Positions 1-10,782 of a stretch of 64,000 nucleotides of DNA are shown piece after piece (position 1 is the first letter of the stretch; each line of letters begins with the position of its first letter). The DNA is from Micromonospora cremea (GTDB taxonomy: Bacteria > Actinomycetota > Actinomycetes > Mycobacteriales > Micromonosporaceae), in the NCBI RefSeq assembly GCF_900143515.1, contig NZ_FSQT01000002.1, positions 1,427,501 through 1,491,500 on the forward strand, written 5' to 3'. The notes under the pieces were generated by a model, which did no database searches, was not told where the DNA came from, and worked only from the letters and a program-made list of their open reading frames with translations. A program made the position numbers and the translations under genes.

Positions 1-270
1 CGGGTGGGCCACGGCGGTGACCAGCAGAACCGGGCTCGGGCCGACCCGGTCGGCGATCCGCCCGGCCACCGGGCTGAGTGCCGCACCGGCGACGGCGTAG
101 ATCCCGCCGGCCACCGCGGCGAGCGCGTACCGCCCGGTCACCTGCTCGACCACCAGCAGCAGCGCCAGCGGGGTCATGCCGATCCCGAGCCGCCCGATGA
201 TGCCGGTGACCAGCAGCATCGGTGCTCCGGGGATCCGCCAGACACCCAGGTACTGGCGCAGTGCGGCCAC
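1..270 (-). CDS. MFS transporter, N-terminal part (runs off window)
   Basis: The first 90 codons of a membrane transporter are visible; the rest lies beyond the left edge. Translation from a GTG at 270 gives a short basic N-terminus, two hydrophobic helices and the loop [11 protein letters not shown] between helices 2 and 3, which fits the major facilitator superfamily signature G-x-x-x-D-R-x-G. A good ribosome site (GGGAGG, 277-282) stands 6 nt before the GTG, which fixes this start. The substrate cannot be told from this fragment; drug or small-molecule export is a common role for such short-N-terminus actinobacterial MFS proteins. It is transcribed away from nothing obvious: htpX upstream is on the same strand with a strong hairpin between them, so it is probably its own transcription unit. 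Confidence 0.75.
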   Translation of the reverse strand, partial: MAALRQYLGVWRIPGAPMLLVTGIIGRLGIGMTPLALLLVVEQVTGRYALAAVAGGIYAVAGAALSPVAGRIADRVGPSPVLLVTAVAHP

Positions 271-364
271 CGTGAACCTCCCGAGGAATGTAATGAGTGT
301 GAGCCGTTCTGACCCTAACGCCGCCGGTCGGCTGGAGGTATCGGATATCGCGGCCGACACAGGG

Positions 365-397
365 CTCCGCCCGCACCCGGTACGGGTGCGGGCGGAG
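365..397. terminator. Perfect 15-bp hairpin downstream of htpX
   Basis: The two arms (365-379 and 383-397) are exactly complementary and are separated by a 3-nt loop. There is no T-run, as is usual for high-GC actinobacteria. It sits 14 bp past the htpX stop, between htpX and the MFS gene, so it most likely ends htpX transcription. Confidence 0.6.
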
Positions 398-411
398 GTG
401 GAATCAGCGGG

Positions 412-1287
412 TCAGCGCTGGAACTGCACGGGGCCCGCGTTGGCGGCCAGCTGCTCAAGCCGGGCGACCCGGTCCTCCATCTTGGGGTGAGTGGAGAAGA
501 GCGCGGCCACGCCGCCGCCCCGGAACGGGTTGGCGATCATGAGGTGCGCGGTGCTGGTGAGCTGGCCCTGTGCCGGCAACGGCCGGCGTCGGGCCACCGC
601 GTCGATCTTACGAAGTGCGCTCGCGAGGGCCAGCGGATCACGACTCAACTCGGCGCCCGAGGCGTCCGCCTGGAACTCGCGGCTCCGGCTGATCGCCAAC
701 TGGATGACCGTGGCCGCGATCGGCCCCAGGATCAGGGTCAGCAGCAGTACGGCCGGGTTCGGCCTGTCCTCGTCGTCGCCACCGCCCAGCGGGATGAAGA
801 AGGCGATGTTCGCCAGGAAGGTGATGATGCCGGCCAGCCCGGCCGCCACGCTGGAGATCAGGATGTCCCGGTTGTAGACGTGTGACAGCTCGTGCCCGAT
901 CACACCGCGCAGCTCGCGGTAGTCGAGGATCTCGGTGATGCCCTGGGTCACGCAGACCGCTGCGTGCTGCGGGTTACGACCCGTTGCGAACGCGTTGGGC
1001 TGCGCCGTCGGGCTCACGTAGAGCCGCGGCATCGGCTGCCGCGCCTCGGCAGCCAGTTCCCGCACCATCCGGTACAGCTCGGGGAACTCCGCCTCGCTGA
1101 CCGGTTGCGCCCGCATCGAGCGCAGCGCGAGCTTGTCGGAGTAGAAGTAGGAAATGCCGTTCATGACCAGCGACACGAGGACGGCGATGACCAGTCCGCC
1201 ACTGCCGCCGAACCCGTAGCCCACCGCGAGGATCAGGGCGGTGAGCAGGCCGAGCAGCGCGGCGGTCTTCAGACGGTTGTGGTGCAC
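412..1287 (-). CDS. htpX: HtpX-type membrane zinc metalloprotease (M48)
   Basis: HtpX is an integral membrane protease that degrades misfolded or damaged membrane proteins. The 291-residue product has two helices near the N-terminus (about residues 8-45), the zinc site HELSH at about 132-136, two further helices, and a downstream SREFQAD segment that supplies the third (Glu) ligand. The N-terminus HHNRLKT is typical of the family. I chose the GTG at 1287 because AAGGAGT (1292-1298) lies just before it; the frame is open upstream to 1353 but without homologous sequence. Length matches the family. It follows the nuoN end by 134 bp on the same strand; the hairpin at 1387-1420 suggests separate transcription. 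Confidence 0.93.
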   Translation of the reverse strand: MHHNRLKTAALLGLLTALILAVGYGFGGSGGLVIAVLVSLVMNGISYFYSDKLALRSMRAQPVSEAEFPELYRMVRELAAEARQPMPRLYVSPTAQPNAFATGRNPQHAAVCVTQGITEILDYRELRGVIGHELSHVYNRDILISSVAAGLAGIITFLANIAFFIPLGGGDDEDRPNPAVLLLTLILGPIAATVIQLAISRSREFQADASGAELSRDPLALASALRKIDAVARRRPLPAQGQLTSTAHLMIANPFRGGGVAALFSTHPKMEDRVARLEQLAANAGPVQFQR

Positions 1288-1386
1288 GATCACTCCTTCG
1301 GTGCACGGATCGCCGGGATCCGCTGACCGGTGTAACAACCCGGTACCCGCCAACCATCCGTCTCAACGCTGAGAGTTGGCTGAGAT

Positions 1387-1420
1387 CCGCCCGGCCGAGC
1401 CGCCGGAGCGGGCCGGGCGG
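1387..1420. terminator. Hairpin after nuoN
   Basis: A 10-bp GC-only stem (1387-1396 with 1411-1420) with a 14-nt loop ends one base before the nuoN stop codon. It is a likely terminator for the nuoI-N operon. Confidence 0.5.
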
Positions 1421-1421
1421 G

Positions 1422-2912
1422 TCAGCGGCCGGCCAGGTCGAGCACCAGTTGCGGAGCGACACCGAGCACCACGGCGGCCACCGTGGCCACCGCCAGCACC
1501 ACTGCCACCACACCCACCAGCGGTACGGCCGCCGCGCCACCCGACAGCGCCGGGGCCGGCGTCGTCGCCGGCGCCCAGAGCGCTGCGGTCACCCGCAGGT
1601 AGTAGGCCAGCCCGATCACCGCGTTCACCGCCACCACCAGCGCCAGCCAGGCGGCGCCGCCGTCCAGCAGCGCCCGGACCACGGTCACCTTCGCGAACAG
1701 CCCGGCCAGCCCGGGCGGCAGACCGGCCAGGCCGACCAGCGCGAGACCGAGCGCCGCACCCCGCCACGGGTGCCGGCGGGCCGCACCGCGCAGGTCGTCC
1801 AGCGTGCCGCCGTCCGCACCCGCCGGGCGCAGCGCGGTCACCCCGGCGAACGCGGCCAGCTCCAGGACCACGAAGAAGACGGTGTACGCCACCGCGGCCG
1901 CGTACGCGGCGTCCCGCGCCTCGCCCGTACGACCGGCGGCCAGCGCCAACGCGCCCAGCGGGGCGAGGATGTACCCGGCCTGCGCGACCGAGGACCAGGC
2001 GAGCAGTCGGACGGTACGCCGCTGGCGCAGGGCGACCAGGTTGCCGACGGTCATCGTGAGCACCGCGAGCAGGGCGAGCACCGGGCCGGTCTGGTCGGCC
2101 GGCAGCGCCCGCTGCACCACGGCGAGCAGCGCGACCACCCCGCCGAGCTTCGACGCCGTGGACAGGTACGCGGCCACCGGCAGCGGTGCGCCGTCATAGG
2201 TCGCCGGCGCCCAGGCGTGGAACGGCACCGCCGCCACCTTGAAAGCCAGCCCGAGCAGCAGCAACGCCACCGCGGCGGTGGTCAGCGGCAGGTCCCGCAG
2301 CTCCGGGCGTTCGGCGAGGAGCGTGCCGAGCCGGTCCAGATGCAGCCCGCCGGTCACCGCGTACAGCAGCGCCGCGCCGAGCAGGGACACCGTGGTGGCC
2401 ACCACGCTGACCACGAAGAAGGTGACCGCCGCCTCGGCGCTGGCCAGGCTCCCCCGGCGCAGGCCGACCAGCACGTACAGCGGCAGGGTCAGCGTCTCCA
2501 GGGCGACGATCAGGGTGATCAGGTCACCGGCCGCGCCGAGCACCACGCCGCCGGTCATCGAGCAGGCGAGCAGGAAGCAGTACTCCCCCACCGGTGACCG
2601 CCCGGCCCGCAGAGCGGGCACGGACAACCCGAGCACGCCCAGGGTGAGCAGCGCCACCACCGCGCCGACCAGGGCGGCCCGACCGCCGAAGATCCAGGAG
2701 CAGTCGGGGCCGACGCAGAACGTCCGCCGCTCCCCACCCGCGCCGACCAGGGCCGCGCCGACAGCGGTGCCGAGCGCGCCGAGCGCGGCCACCACGACCG
2801 TGGCCCGCGGCCGGGCCAGCAGCAGGTCGGTGACCAGCACGAGCACGGCGGTACCGGCGGCCAGGCAGGCCGGCAGCAGCGCCACGCTGTCCACGCTCTG
2901 CACCGCGTTCAT
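1422..2912 (-). CDS. nuoN: NADH-quinone oxidoreductase subunit N
   Basis: NuoN is one of three antiporter-like proton-pumping subunits of the membrane arm of respiratory complex I. The 496-residue protein is almost entirely transmembrane (about 13-14 helices). It keeps the family region PFHAWAPATYDGAP (which follows a helix with a lysine) and STASKLGG, holding the central channel lysine. ATG start at 2912, weak AGAGG upstream. It is the last gene of the I-J-K-L-M-N run; the 55-bp gap to nuoM is the largest within that run apart from none of comparable size. The C-terminus is normal in length for the family. Confidence 0.95.
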   Translation of the reverse strand: MNAVQSVDSVALLPACLAAGTAVLVLVTDLLLARPRATVVVAALGALGTAVGAALVGAGGERRTFCVGPDCSWIFGGRAALVGAVVALLTLGVLGLSVPALRAGRSPVGEYCFLLACSMTGGVVLGAAGDLITLIVALETLTLPLYVLVGLRRGSLASAEAAVTFFVVSVVATTVSLLGAALLYAVTGGLHLDRLGTLLAERPELRDLPLTTAAVALLLLGLAFKVAAVPFHAWAPATYDGAPLPVAAYLSTASKLGGVVALLAVVQRALPADQTGPVLALLAVLTMTVGNLVALRQRRTVRLLAWSSVAQAGYILAPLGALALAAGRTGEARDAAYAAAVAYTVFFVVLELAAFAGVTALRPAGADGGTLDDLRGAARRHPWRGAALGLALVGLAGLPPGLAGLFAKVTVVRALLDGGAAWLALVVAVNAVIGLAYYLRVTAALWAPATTPAPALSGGAAAVPLVGVVAVVLAVATVAAVVLGVAPQLVLDLAGR

Positions 2913-2967
2913 CGGACCGCCTCTGTTCGCGACTGCGGGGCTCGCAGAACCGGCTCACTCCTCGCGC

Positions 2968-4476
2968 TCACCGGAAGACCACCCCCACCAGGGCGTCGAC
3001 CGGGGCCTCGGCGACCCCGAGGACCAGCGCCGGGGCCAGCCCGATGGCCAACGCGAGCAGCACCAGCGGCGCCCACGCGGTCAGCTCCGCCCCGGCCAGA
3101 CCGGGACCGACCCGGCCGACGGCGGTGCTCGGCCGGCCATGGGTGACGCGGCGCAGCAGCCGCAGGAAGTACGCGGCGGTCAGTGCGCCACCGAGCGCGG
3201 CCAGCACCCCGAGGGTGGTCCAGAGCGGGCCGCCCACCTGGATCGCCGCGATCACCGCGAACGCCTCCCCCCAGAACCCGGCCAGCCCGGGCAGGCCGAG
3301 CGACGCGACAGCCGCGAACGCGAGCAGACCGGCCAGCCGGGGCGCGGTCTCCCGCAGCCCGGACAGCTCGGACAGGCTGCCCGTGCCGGTACGGTCCTTC
3401 AGCGCGCCGGCCAGGAAGAACAACAGGCCGGTGATCACGCCGTGCGCGACGTTGCCGATCAGCGCCGCCTGGATGCCGGTGGTGGTCAGCGTGGCGACGC
3501 CCAGCAGCACGAAGCCCATGTGCCCGACGCTGGAGTACGCGATCAGCCGCTTGACCTCGTCCTGAGCCAGGCAGACCAGCGAACCGACCAGGATCGCGGC
3601 GACGGCCAGCACGCCGAGCACCGGCGCCGCCCAGCGGGCACCCTCCGGCGCCACCCCCACCGCCACCCGGATCAGGCCGTAGGTGCCCATCTTGAGCAGC
3701 ACCCCGGCCAGCACCACACTGCCCACCGTGGGCGCCTGGGTGTGCGCGTCGGGCAGCCAGGAGTGCAGCGGCCAGAGTGGACTCTTCACCGCGAACGCGA
3801 GCGCGAACAGGGTGAACGCGGCGAGTTGGGTGCCCCGGGACAACCCGCCGCCACCGGTCAGCGCCACCACGTCGGCGGTGCCCGCGGCGGCGACCACGAC
3901 GTACACACCGACCAGCAGCAGCACCGAGCCGAGCAGGGTGTAGAGCACGAACTTGCGGGCCGCCCGACGCCGGTCCGCGCCACCCCAGCCGGCGATGATC
4001 GCGTACATCGGCAGCAGGACGACCTCGAAGAAGAGGAAGAACAGCACCAGGTCCAGGGCGAGGAAGGTGCCCAGGATGCCCACCTCGACCACCAGCAGCA
4101 GCGCGACCAGCGCCCGGCCACTGCCACCGGCCGGCACCCGCCACAACGTGTACGCGCAGCAGAGCAACGTGAGCAGCGCGGTCAGCACCACCAGCGGCCA
4201 GGAGATGCCGTCGACGCCGAGGTGGAAGCGCAGATCCAGGCCGGGCACCCAGGGCAGGTCCAGCTGGTGCCAGGGCCGCACCGCCGGCGCCCCGGCCGAC
4301 CAGGCGACCCAGTTCCGGCCCCCGAGCACCAGCAGCACCGCGGCCAGCAGGGTCAGCGCCGCCACGACCGTGCCGACCAGCCGGGCCGCCCGGTCCCGGG
4401 GTGTCGCCGCCACCGCGACCGCCCCGAGCGCCGGCAACGCCAGGACGGCGATCAGCAGCACCTGCCCGACACTCAT
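2968..4476 (-). CDS. nuoM: NADH-quinone oxidoreductase subunit M
   Basis: This is the second antiporter-like proton-pumping subunit of complex I. The 502-residue product shows the motif LHSWLPDAHTQAPT and the helix VLAGVLLKMGTYGLIR with its conserved lysine, plus a segment LIAYSSVGHMG typical of NuoM/ND4. The ATG at 4476 overlaps the nuoL stop in an ATGA (4473-4476), so translation of the two is coupled. The open frame runs far upstream to 5247, but that part is opposite-phase shadow of nuoL; family alignment supports 4476. Confidence 0.96.
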   Translation of the reverse strand: MSVGQVLLIAVLALPALGAVAVAATPRDRAARLVGTVVAALTLLAAVLLVLGGRNWVAWSAGAPAVRPWHQLDLPWVPGLDLRFHLGVDGISWPLVVLTALLTLLCCAYTLWRVPAGGSGRALVALLLVVEVGILGTFLALDLVLFFLFFEVVLLPMYAIIAGWGGADRRRAARKFVLYTLLGSVLLLVGVYVVVAAAGTADVVALTGGGGLSRGTQLAAFTLFALAFAVKSPLWPLHSWLPDAHTQAPTVGSVVLAGVLLKMGTYGLIRVAVGVAPEGARWAAPVLGVLAVAAILVGSLVCLAQDEVKRLIAYSSVGHMGFVLLGVATLTTTGIQAALIGNVAHGVITGLLFFLAGALKDRTGTGSLSELSGLRETAPRLAGLLAFAAVASLGLPGLAGFWGEAFAVIAAIQVGGPLWTTLGVLAALGGALTAAYFLRLLRRVTHGRPSTAVGRVGPGLAGAELTAWAPLVLLALAIGLAPALVLGVAEAPVDALVGVVFR

Positions 4477-6410
4477 CGGGATCCTCCGATCAGCGCGGCG
4501 GCCAGCCCGATCAACAGCGCGCCGGCCAGCACCCCGGCGGCGGCCCGCGGCAGTGCCGCCCGGTGCAGCGCGGCGAGCCCGGCGCCCAGGCCGGACGCGG
4601 CCCGACCGCTGCCCTCGACCGCACCGTCCACGACCACCTCGTCGCCCGTGCGCGCGGACCGGGCCAGCGCCCGGACCGGGCGTACCACCAAGGCTTGCTG
4701 GACGTCGTCGAGCCGGAACGCCCGGGCGAAGACCGACCGCAGCGGACCCAGCGCGGCCGCCGGATCGGCGGCCGGATCCCGACGCCAGCCCAGCAGCACC
4801 AGCCCCGCGCCGACCAGCAGCAGCGCGAGCGGCAGCAGCAGCCCCGGCCCGAGGTGGACCAGGGCATCCTCCGCGCCCGCCACCGGCACGGTGGCGAACC
4901 GCAGCCGGTCGGCGAACGCCCCGACGAACCCCGCCAGGCCGAGCAGCGCGGCCGGCACGGCCAGGAGCAGCACCGGCCAGCGCAGCACCGCCGGCGGGTC
5001 GTGCGGCCGGACCAGCGGCAGCCGCGGAGCGCCGAAGAAGGCCCGCAGCAGCAGCCGGCCGGCGTACCAGGCGGTGATCGCGACGCCCGCCAGCCCGGCC
5101 AGCCAGACCAGCCAGCCCACCCAGGACGGCGCCGGGCCGGTGCCCTCCCGCGCGGCCGCCTCGGCGACCGTCAGCACGCCGTCCTTGCTCCAGAAGCCGG
5201 CCAGCGGCGGCACCCCGGCCAGCGCGCCCAGGCCCACCACCGTGCACCAGAAGGTCACCGGCATGCTGCGGCGCAGCCCGCCCATCTCCGACATCAGCGT
5301 GCTGCCCACCGCGTGGATCACCGCACCGGCGGCGAGGAACAGCAGCGCCTTGAACGCGGCGTGGGTCAACAGGTGGAACAGCGCCGCCGACGGCGAGCCG
5401 ACCGCCAGCGCACCGGTCATGTAGCCCAGTTGGGACACGGTCGACCAGGCCAGCACACGCTTGATGTCGTCCTGCGCGGTGGCGGCGAGCGCGCCGAGCA
5501 GCAGGGTGATCGACCCGATCACCCCGAGCACGGTCAGCGTCACCGGCGCGGCCGTGAACAGCGGATAGAGGCGGGTCACCGCGTACACCCCGGCGGCGAC
5601 CATCGTCGCGGCGTGGATCAGCGCGGAGATCGGCGTCGGGCCGGCCATCGCGTCCGGCAGCCAGGTGTGCAGCGGGAACTGCGCGCTCTTGCCGGCCACC
5701 CCGGCCAGCAGCAGCAGACCGGCGGCGGTCAGGGTCGCGGTGGAGTGGTCGTGGGCGAGCACGTCGGCGATCCGGAAGCTGCCCGTCGACACACCGAGCA
5801 GCGCGATGCCGAGCAGGAACCCGACGTCACCGACCCGGGTCACCAGGAACGCCTTCATCGCGGCGGCGGGCGCACCGGGCAGCCGGCGGTCATGGGCGAT
5901 GAGCAGGTACGAGCAGAGGCCCATCACCTCCCAGCCGACCAGCAGCATGATCAGGTCGCCGGAGACCACCACCAGCAGCATCGCGGCGGTGAAGAGACTG
6001 ATCTGCGCGGCGTACGGCGGGTAGCGGTGGTCGACATCGACGTCGTCATGCGGGCCGCGTCGCAGGTAGCCGATCGAGTAGACCTGCACGGCCAGGGCGA
6101 CCGCTGCGACCGCCACCGCCACCAGCGCGGCGGCGCCGTCCAGCCGGACGCCGAGGGTCACCGTCAGCCCACCGAGGTCGACCCAGGTGGTCGACGTCTC
6201 CTCGGGCCGATCGACCGTGACCAGCAGCGCGACGGCCAGCGCCAGTGCGCCCGCCGCGCCGGTCACCCCGAACGCGACGGCCACGCGCCGGGCCCGGTCA
6301 CCGCCGCCCGCACCGGTGGTCCGGTGGCGCGGAGCCGGCGGCAGCAGCAGGCCGAGCAGCCCGGCGGCCAGCGGTACGGCGGGCAGCAGCGCGCCCAGCA
6401 CCCCGGTCAC
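4473..6410 (-). CDS. nuoL: NADH-quinone oxidoreductase subunit L
   Basis: NuoL is the distal proton-pumping subunit of complex I with the long lateral helix. The 645-residue translation has [19 protein letters not shown], the ND5 hallmark, followed by [15 protein letters not shown] helices and a C-terminal extension consistent with the lateral helix. The start is GTG at 6410, sharing GTGA with the nuoK stop (6407-6410). The length is normal for actinobacteria. The coupling on both sides indicates one polycistronic message from nuoI to nuoN. Confidence 0.96.
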   Translation of the reverse strand: MTGVLGALLPAVPLAAGLLGLLLPPAPRHRTTGAGGGDRARRVAVAFGVTGAAGALALAVALLVTVDRPEETSTTWVDLGGLTVTLGVRLDGAAALVAVAVAAVALAVQVYSIGYLRRGPHDDVDVDHRYPPYAAQISLFTAAMLLVVVSGDLIMLLVGWEVMGLCSYLLIAHDRRLPGAPAAAMKAFLVTRVGDVGFLLGIALLGVSTGSFRIADVLAHDHSTATLTAAGLLLLAGVAGKSAQFPLHTWLPDAMAGPTPISALIHAATMVAAGVYAVTRLYPLFTAAPVTLTVLGVIGSITLLLGALAATAQDDIKRVLAWSTVSQLGYMTGALAVGSPSAALFHLLTHAAFKALLFLAAGAVIHAVGSTLMSEMGGLRRSMPVTFWCTVVGLGALAGVPPLAGFWSKDGVLTVAEAAAREGTGPAPSWVGWLVWLAGLAGVAITAWYAGRLLLRAFFGAPRLPLVRPHDPPAVLRWPVLLLAVPAALLGLAGFVGAFADRLRFATVPVAGAEDALVHLGPGLLLPLALLLVGAGLVLLGWRRDPAADPAAALGPLRSVFARAFRLDDVQQALVVRPVRALARSARTGDEVVVDGAVEGSGRAASGLGAGLAALHRAALPRAAAGVLAGALLIGLAAALIGGSR

Positions 6411-6784
6411 CGGCCCGCCTCCGTGGTCCGGCCGGCGGCGGCCGGCTCCGGCGCACCGGCGGCCCGTGGCGACTCGGCGGGCTCGGTCAGCGGCACCTCG
6501 TCCACCGCCACGCTGGCGCGCAGCCGGTAGAGCTGAAGGACGATCGCCAGCCCGACCCCGATCTCGGCGGCGGCGAGGACGATCACGAAGAGCGCGAAGA
6601 CCTGACCGGAGTGCGGCAGCACGGAGCGGGCGGTGGTGTCGGCGGTGACCAGGATCAGGTTCACCGCGTTGAGCATCAGCTCCACCGCCATCAGCACCAG
6701 CACCGCGTTGCGCCGGCGCAGCACGCCGTAGACGCCGAGGCCGAACAGCAACGCGGCGGTGACGTACGGGATGACCGGTCTCAC
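6407..6784 (-). CDS. nuoK: NADH-quinone oxidoreductase subunit K
   Basis: A small three-helix membrane subunit of complex I. The translation contains the conserved buried-glutamate helix [18 protein letters not shown] and a second Glu in [12 protein letters not shown]. It is 125 residues, about 25 longer than the usual 100; the extra part is a Pro/Ala/Glu-rich C-terminal tail of no recognisable fold. GTG start at 6784 overlaps the nuoJ stop (6781-6784). Confidence 0.95.
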   Translation of the reverse strand: MRPVIPYVTAALLFGLGVYGVLRRRNAVLVLMAVELMLNAVNLILVTADTTARSVLPHSGQVFALFVIVLAAAEIGVGLAIVLQLYRLRASVAVDEVPLTEPAESPRAAGAPEPAAAGRTTEAGR

Positions 6785-7344
6785 CGGCGCCCCCCGGAGT
6801 CCACGTCCACCACGTCCTGGCTCGCCACGCCGTCCGCTGCCGGGCCGGGCCGGCCGATGTCCGGCCGGGACAGCACCACCGCACCCACCAGCGCCGACAG
6901 CAGCAGCACGGAGAGCACCTCGAACGGCAGTACCCACGACCGGAAGATCTGCTCCCCCAGCCGCTCCGCGGTGCCCGCGCCGGGCAGCGCGACCGTGCTC
7001 CACCGGTACGCGTGGACCAGCAGGACGGTCAGCCCCAGCCCGGCGCCGCCACCGATCAGCGCAGCCGGCCAGCCGGGCCGGTCCAAGTCGTCGGAGGCGC
7101 CGATCGGCGCCCGGGTCAGCATCACCGCGAACAGCAGCAGCACCACGACCGCGCCCACGTAGATCAGCACCTGCACCCAGGCCACCAACTCGGCGCCGAG
7201 CACGAGATAGTCGCCGGCCAGCGCGCCCAGGCAGACCACCAGGTAGAGCCCGGCCCGCACCAGATGTTTCGTGGTCACCACCAGCACGCCGGCGCCGACC
7301 GCCACCGCGCCGAGAGCGAGCAGCAGCAGGTCCGCGCCGGTCAC
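6781..7344 (-). CDS. nuoJ: NADH-quinone oxidoreductase subunit J
   Basis: Membrane subunit J of complex I, with five predicted helices in 187 residues. The conserved stretch [20 protein letters not shown] (helix 3, the pi-bulge helix of ND6/NuoJ) is clear. GTG start at 7344. It is 40 bp downstream of nuoI and coupled to nuoK. The C-terminal tail carries aspartates and is less conserved. Confidence 0.95.
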   Translation of the reverse strand: MTGADLLLLALGAVAVGAGVLVVTTKHLVRAGLYLVVCLGALAGDYLVLGAELVAWVQVLIYVGAVVVLLLFAVMLTRAPIGASDDLDRPGWPAALIGGGAGLGLTVLLVHAYRWSTVALPGAGTAERLGEQIFRSWVLPFEVLSVLLLSALVGAVVLSRPDIGRPGPAADGVASQDVVDVDSGGRR

Positions 7345-7384
7345 CGGGCCGCCCTCCCGGCTCGGGCCGCCGAATGTCGGGCGG

Positions 7385-7996
7385 TCACGACGCGGGACCC
7401 GGGTCGGCGCCGGGCTCGGGGCGCACCGCCGGCGGGGCCGGACGTGCGGCGGCCGCCTTGCGCGCGGCGGCGGTCTCCTCCTTGGCCGGCTCGCCGTTCG
7501 GGTCGTGCGCGGGCGGCGGCGGGACGGTGGCCATCCACTGGCCGAGGTGGTCCTTGTCGTGCAGCAGGTCCTTGATGTCGTACTCGGCGTACTCGAACTC
7601 CGGGGACCAGTAGAGCGCGTCGAACGGGCAGACCTCGATGCAGATGCCGCAGTACATGCAGAGCGAGAAGTCGATGTCGAACTTGTCGAGCACGTTGCGC
7701 TGGCGGGGGCGGGCGGCGCCGGGCACCGCCACCTCCTCCTTGTGCGAGTCGATGTAGATGCACCAGTCCGGACACTCGCGGGCGCAGAGCATGCAGACCG
7801 TGCAGTTCTCCTCGGACAGCGCGATCACGCCGCGCGAACGGGGCGGCAGCTCGGGGGCGACATCCGGGTACTGCTGGGTGGTCGAGCGGCTGGTCATCGT
7901 CTTGAGGGTGACCGCCAGCCCCTTCACCAGGCCCGCGCCGGGGAGGCCGCGCTCGGTGCCGCCGGCCGCGCCGCCGTGCTCGCTGGGGTCGCTCAT
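7385..7996 (-). CDS. nuoI: NADH-quinone oxidoreductase subunit I (two [4Fe-4S] clusters)
   Basis: NuoI carries the N6a and N6b iron-sulfur clusters in the peripheral arm of complex I. Two complete ferredoxin motifs are present: Cys 65, 68, 71, 75 ([12 protein letters not shown]) and Cys 103, 106, 109, 113 ([12 protein letters not shown]). The ATG at 7996 is preferred, with AGGATGG 5 nt before it; an in-frame ATG at 8005 is also possible. About 40 C-terminal residues are an Ala/Pro-rich tail absent from the enterobacterial protein. It leads the run nuoI-N; the 5' side lies next to an unrelated SnoaL-like gene, not to nuoH as in a standard operon. Confidence 0.94.
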   Translation of the reverse strand: MSDPSEHGGAAGGTERGLPGAGLVKGLAVTLKTMTSRSTTQQYPDVAPELPPRSRGVIALSEENCTVCMLCARECPDWCIYIDSHKEEVAVPGAARPRQRNVLDKFDIDFSLCMYCGICIEVCPFDALYWSPEFEYAEYDIKDLLHDKDHLGQWMATVPPPPAHDPNGEPAKEETAAARKAAAARPAPPAVRPEPGADPGPAS

Positions 7997-8040
7997 GTCG
8001 ACCATCCTGCCCTGTGGCCCCCGCGCGCGCGACCACCACC

Positions 8041-8172
8041 CGTGGGTGTGCGGCGATCGACGCGGTGAACGAGGTCTACACCGAGACCGGGCGGTGGACG
8101 AAGTTCGTCGACACCGGCGAACCCTTCCCGATCAACCTGCCGATCGGCAGGATCACACCCCGGGCGCGCTGA
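8041..8172 (+). pseudogene. Orphan C-terminal fragment, possibly Uma2-family
   Basis: On the plus strand, in the gap between nuoI and the SnoaL-like gene, an open stretch of about 43 codons reads like the end of a real protein ([19 protein letters not shown], then [12 protein letters not shown]) and stops at 8170-8172. The pattern resembles the end of Uma2-type nuclease-fold proteins common in actinobacteria, but I cannot confirm that. No start codon with a ribosome site precedes it, and the 3' end overlaps the SnoaL-like gene by 20 bp, so it is probably the remnant of a deleted gene. Confidence 0.3.
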
Positions 8173-8584
8173 TGCCGCCGGTCGGCGGGAGCATCTCGAC
8201 GCCGAGCTGCTGAAGCAGCTGGAACAGCTCGTTGCAGCTCCACACCTCGACGATCCGGCCCTTTGCGCCGAAGCGCAGGAACGTCGCCCCGGAGTAGCTG
8301 ACCACCTGCCCGGTCGGCGGCACCGGCCCGAACTGCCCGACGTGCGTGCCGGCCGCCCGCCAGTGCACGGCCACCCGCTCGCCGGCGGCCACCACGTCCA
8401 CGATCTTGTACCGCAGGTCCGGGAAGGCGGCCCGCCGCTCCCGGTGCCAGGCCAGCGTCGCCTCCGGCCCGGTGCCGCCCAGCCCCGGGCACTCCTCGGC
8501 GATCAGCTCGTACGCGGACTCCTCCCGGCGGGCGTTCCACACGTCGGCGATGAAGCGCCGGGCCGCCGCCTCCACATCCGTCAT
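8153..8584 (-). CDS. SnoaL-like / ester cyclase family protein
   Basis: A 143-residue protein of the SnoaL/NTF2-like fold. Visible family features are the N-terminal helix with FIADVWNAR, the segment FPDLRYKIVDVVAAGERVAVHWRAAGTH split across strands 2-3 (HWRAxGTH is characteristic), and FLRFGAKGRIVEVWS near the end. Such proteins include polyketide cyclases and many uncharacterised small-molecule binding enzymes; the substrate cannot be inferred. ATG at 8584. It lies between nuoI and the GST gene and is unlikely to be part of complex I. Confidence 0.85.
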   Translation of the reverse strand: MTDVEAAARRFIADVWNARREESAYELIAEECPGLGGTGPEATLAWHRERRAAFPDLRYKIVDVVAAGERVAVHWRAAGTHVGQFGPVPPTGQVVSYSGATFLRFGAKGRIVEVWSCNELFQLLQQLGVEMLPPTGGISAPGV

Positions 8585-8726
8585 GCCGGCAGGTTAGCCG
8601 CCCCCGGGTCCGTCGCCCCGGCCACAGTCGGGCGGCATGATCCGGCCGGGTTGCACGTGAGCGCGCGGAACGGACCGGAAATCCGCGAGGATGGGCAGGA
8701 GACGGCAACCGGACCGGGAGGGCGAC

Positions 8727-9746
<1,020 letters not shown>

Positions 9747-9764
9747 CCGGTCCTGCCTCAACTG

Positions 9765-9815
9765 TCAAGAAGGGGCCCCTGCTCTACCGCAGGCGTTAAA
9801 AGGTGCCCTTCCTTC
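9765..9815. repeat. Interspersed palindrome, family A, copy 1
   Basis: A roughly 50-bp element with arms GGGGCCCC.. and ..GTGCCCTTCC around a CAGGCGTT core lies between the convergent GST and nuoH genes. Its reverse complement aligns with the element at 21297-21350. It may act as a transcription terminator for both genes. Confidence 0.75.
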
Positions 9816-9819
9816 GCGG

Positions 9820-10782
9820 TCAGAGGGCGATGCGGACGGCGGCGGTGAGGACCAGTTGCGCGAGGGACGCCGGCACCAGCACCAGCCAGCAGAGCCGCTG
9901 GAGCTGGTCCTCGCGCAGCCGGGGGTAGGACACCCGGAGCCAGATGATCACGAACGCCACGGCGAAGACCTTGAGCAGGGTCCAGAGCCAGCCCAGCTGG
10001 TCGTCGGCGAACGGGCCCTGCCAGCCGCCGAGGAACAGCACCGTGGTCAGCGCCGCGATCACCACGATGCCGACGTACTCGGCGAGCAGGAAGAACGCGA
10101 AGCGGAGACCCGTGTACTCGGTCATGTACCCGAAGACCAGCTCCGAGTCGGCCACCGGCATGTCGAACGGCGGCCGGCGGATCTCGGCCAGGCCGGCGAC
10201 GAAGAAGATGATCATCGCGGGGGCCTGCCAGAGCAGCCACCACGGCTGCCACGCCGCGACGATGCCGGAGAGGCTGAGCGTGCTGGCCGCCATCGCCACC
10301 GAGGCGGCGGCCAGCACCAGCGGCAGCTCGTAGCCGAGCAGCTGGGCGGCCCCGCGCAGCCCGCCGAGCAGGCTGTACTTGTTGGCCGACGCCCAGGCTG
10401 ACATCAGCACCGCCACCACCCCGACGCCGACCACGGCCAGCACGAAGAAGAGGCCGATGTCCAGTGGCTGCCCGACCAGGTCGTTCGGGCCGAGCGGGAT
10501 GACCAGCAGCACCAGCAGGTAGGGCACCAGGGCCACCGCCGGCGCCAGCCGGAACACGGCCCGGTCCGCCTCACGCGGGGTGATGTCCTCCTTCTGCACG
10601 AACTTGACGCCGTCGGCCACGAGCTGCGCCCAGCCGTGGAAGCCGCCCGCGTACATCGGGCCGAGCCGGCCCTGCATGTGCGCCATCACCTTGTGCTCGG
10701 CCTGCCCCACCAGCAGCGGCAGGGTGAGGAACGCGACCAGCACGCCGCCCACCCGCAGCACCAGCTCCACCCAGAGCGGCAT
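9820..10782 (-). CDS. nuoH: NADH-quinone oxidoreductase subunit H
   Basis: NuoH anchors the quinone site of complex I at the junction of the arms. The 320-residue sequence has eight or so helices and the conserved quinone-chamber loops: HMQGRLGPMYAG, GVKFVQKEDITP, and ASANKYSLLGGLRGAAQ with ELPL following. The Glu-rich RPPFDMPVADSELV loop with GYMTEYTG is also intact. The ATG at 10782 shares one base with the nuoC stop (TGATG), so the pair is coupled. In standard operons nuoG precedes and nuoI follows; here a GST gene on the other strand comes next. Confidence 0.95.
   Translation of the reverse strand: MPLWVELVLRVGGVLVAFLTLPLLVGQAEHKVMAHMQGRLGPMYAGGFHGWAQLVADGVKFVQKEDITPREADRAVFRLAPAVALVPYLLVLLVIPLGPNDLVGQPLDIGLFFVLAVVGVGVVAVLMSAWASANKYSLLGGLRGAAQLLGYELPLVLAAASVAMAASTLSLSGIVAAWQPWWLLWQAPAMIIFFVAGLAEIRRPPFDMPVADSELVFGYMTEYTGLRFAFFLLAEYVGIVVIAALTTVLFLGGWQGPFADDQLGWLWTLLKVFAVAFVIIWLRVSYPRLREDQLQRLCWLVLVPASLAQLVLTAAVRIAL

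Noticed and set aside
521..545. GATCATGAGG sequence in htpX that resembles the family B repeat core
   Set aside because: It lies in coding sequence for a conserved part of HtpX and has no matching second arm nearby.
2239..5424. A 1061-codon open frame on the plus strand, opposite nuoL/M
   Set aside because: It lies antisense to nuoM and nuoL, whose sequences are unmistakable. Very high GC gives long open frames on the wrong strand; its translation is low-complexity Ser/Pro/Arg/Gln sequence with no fold.
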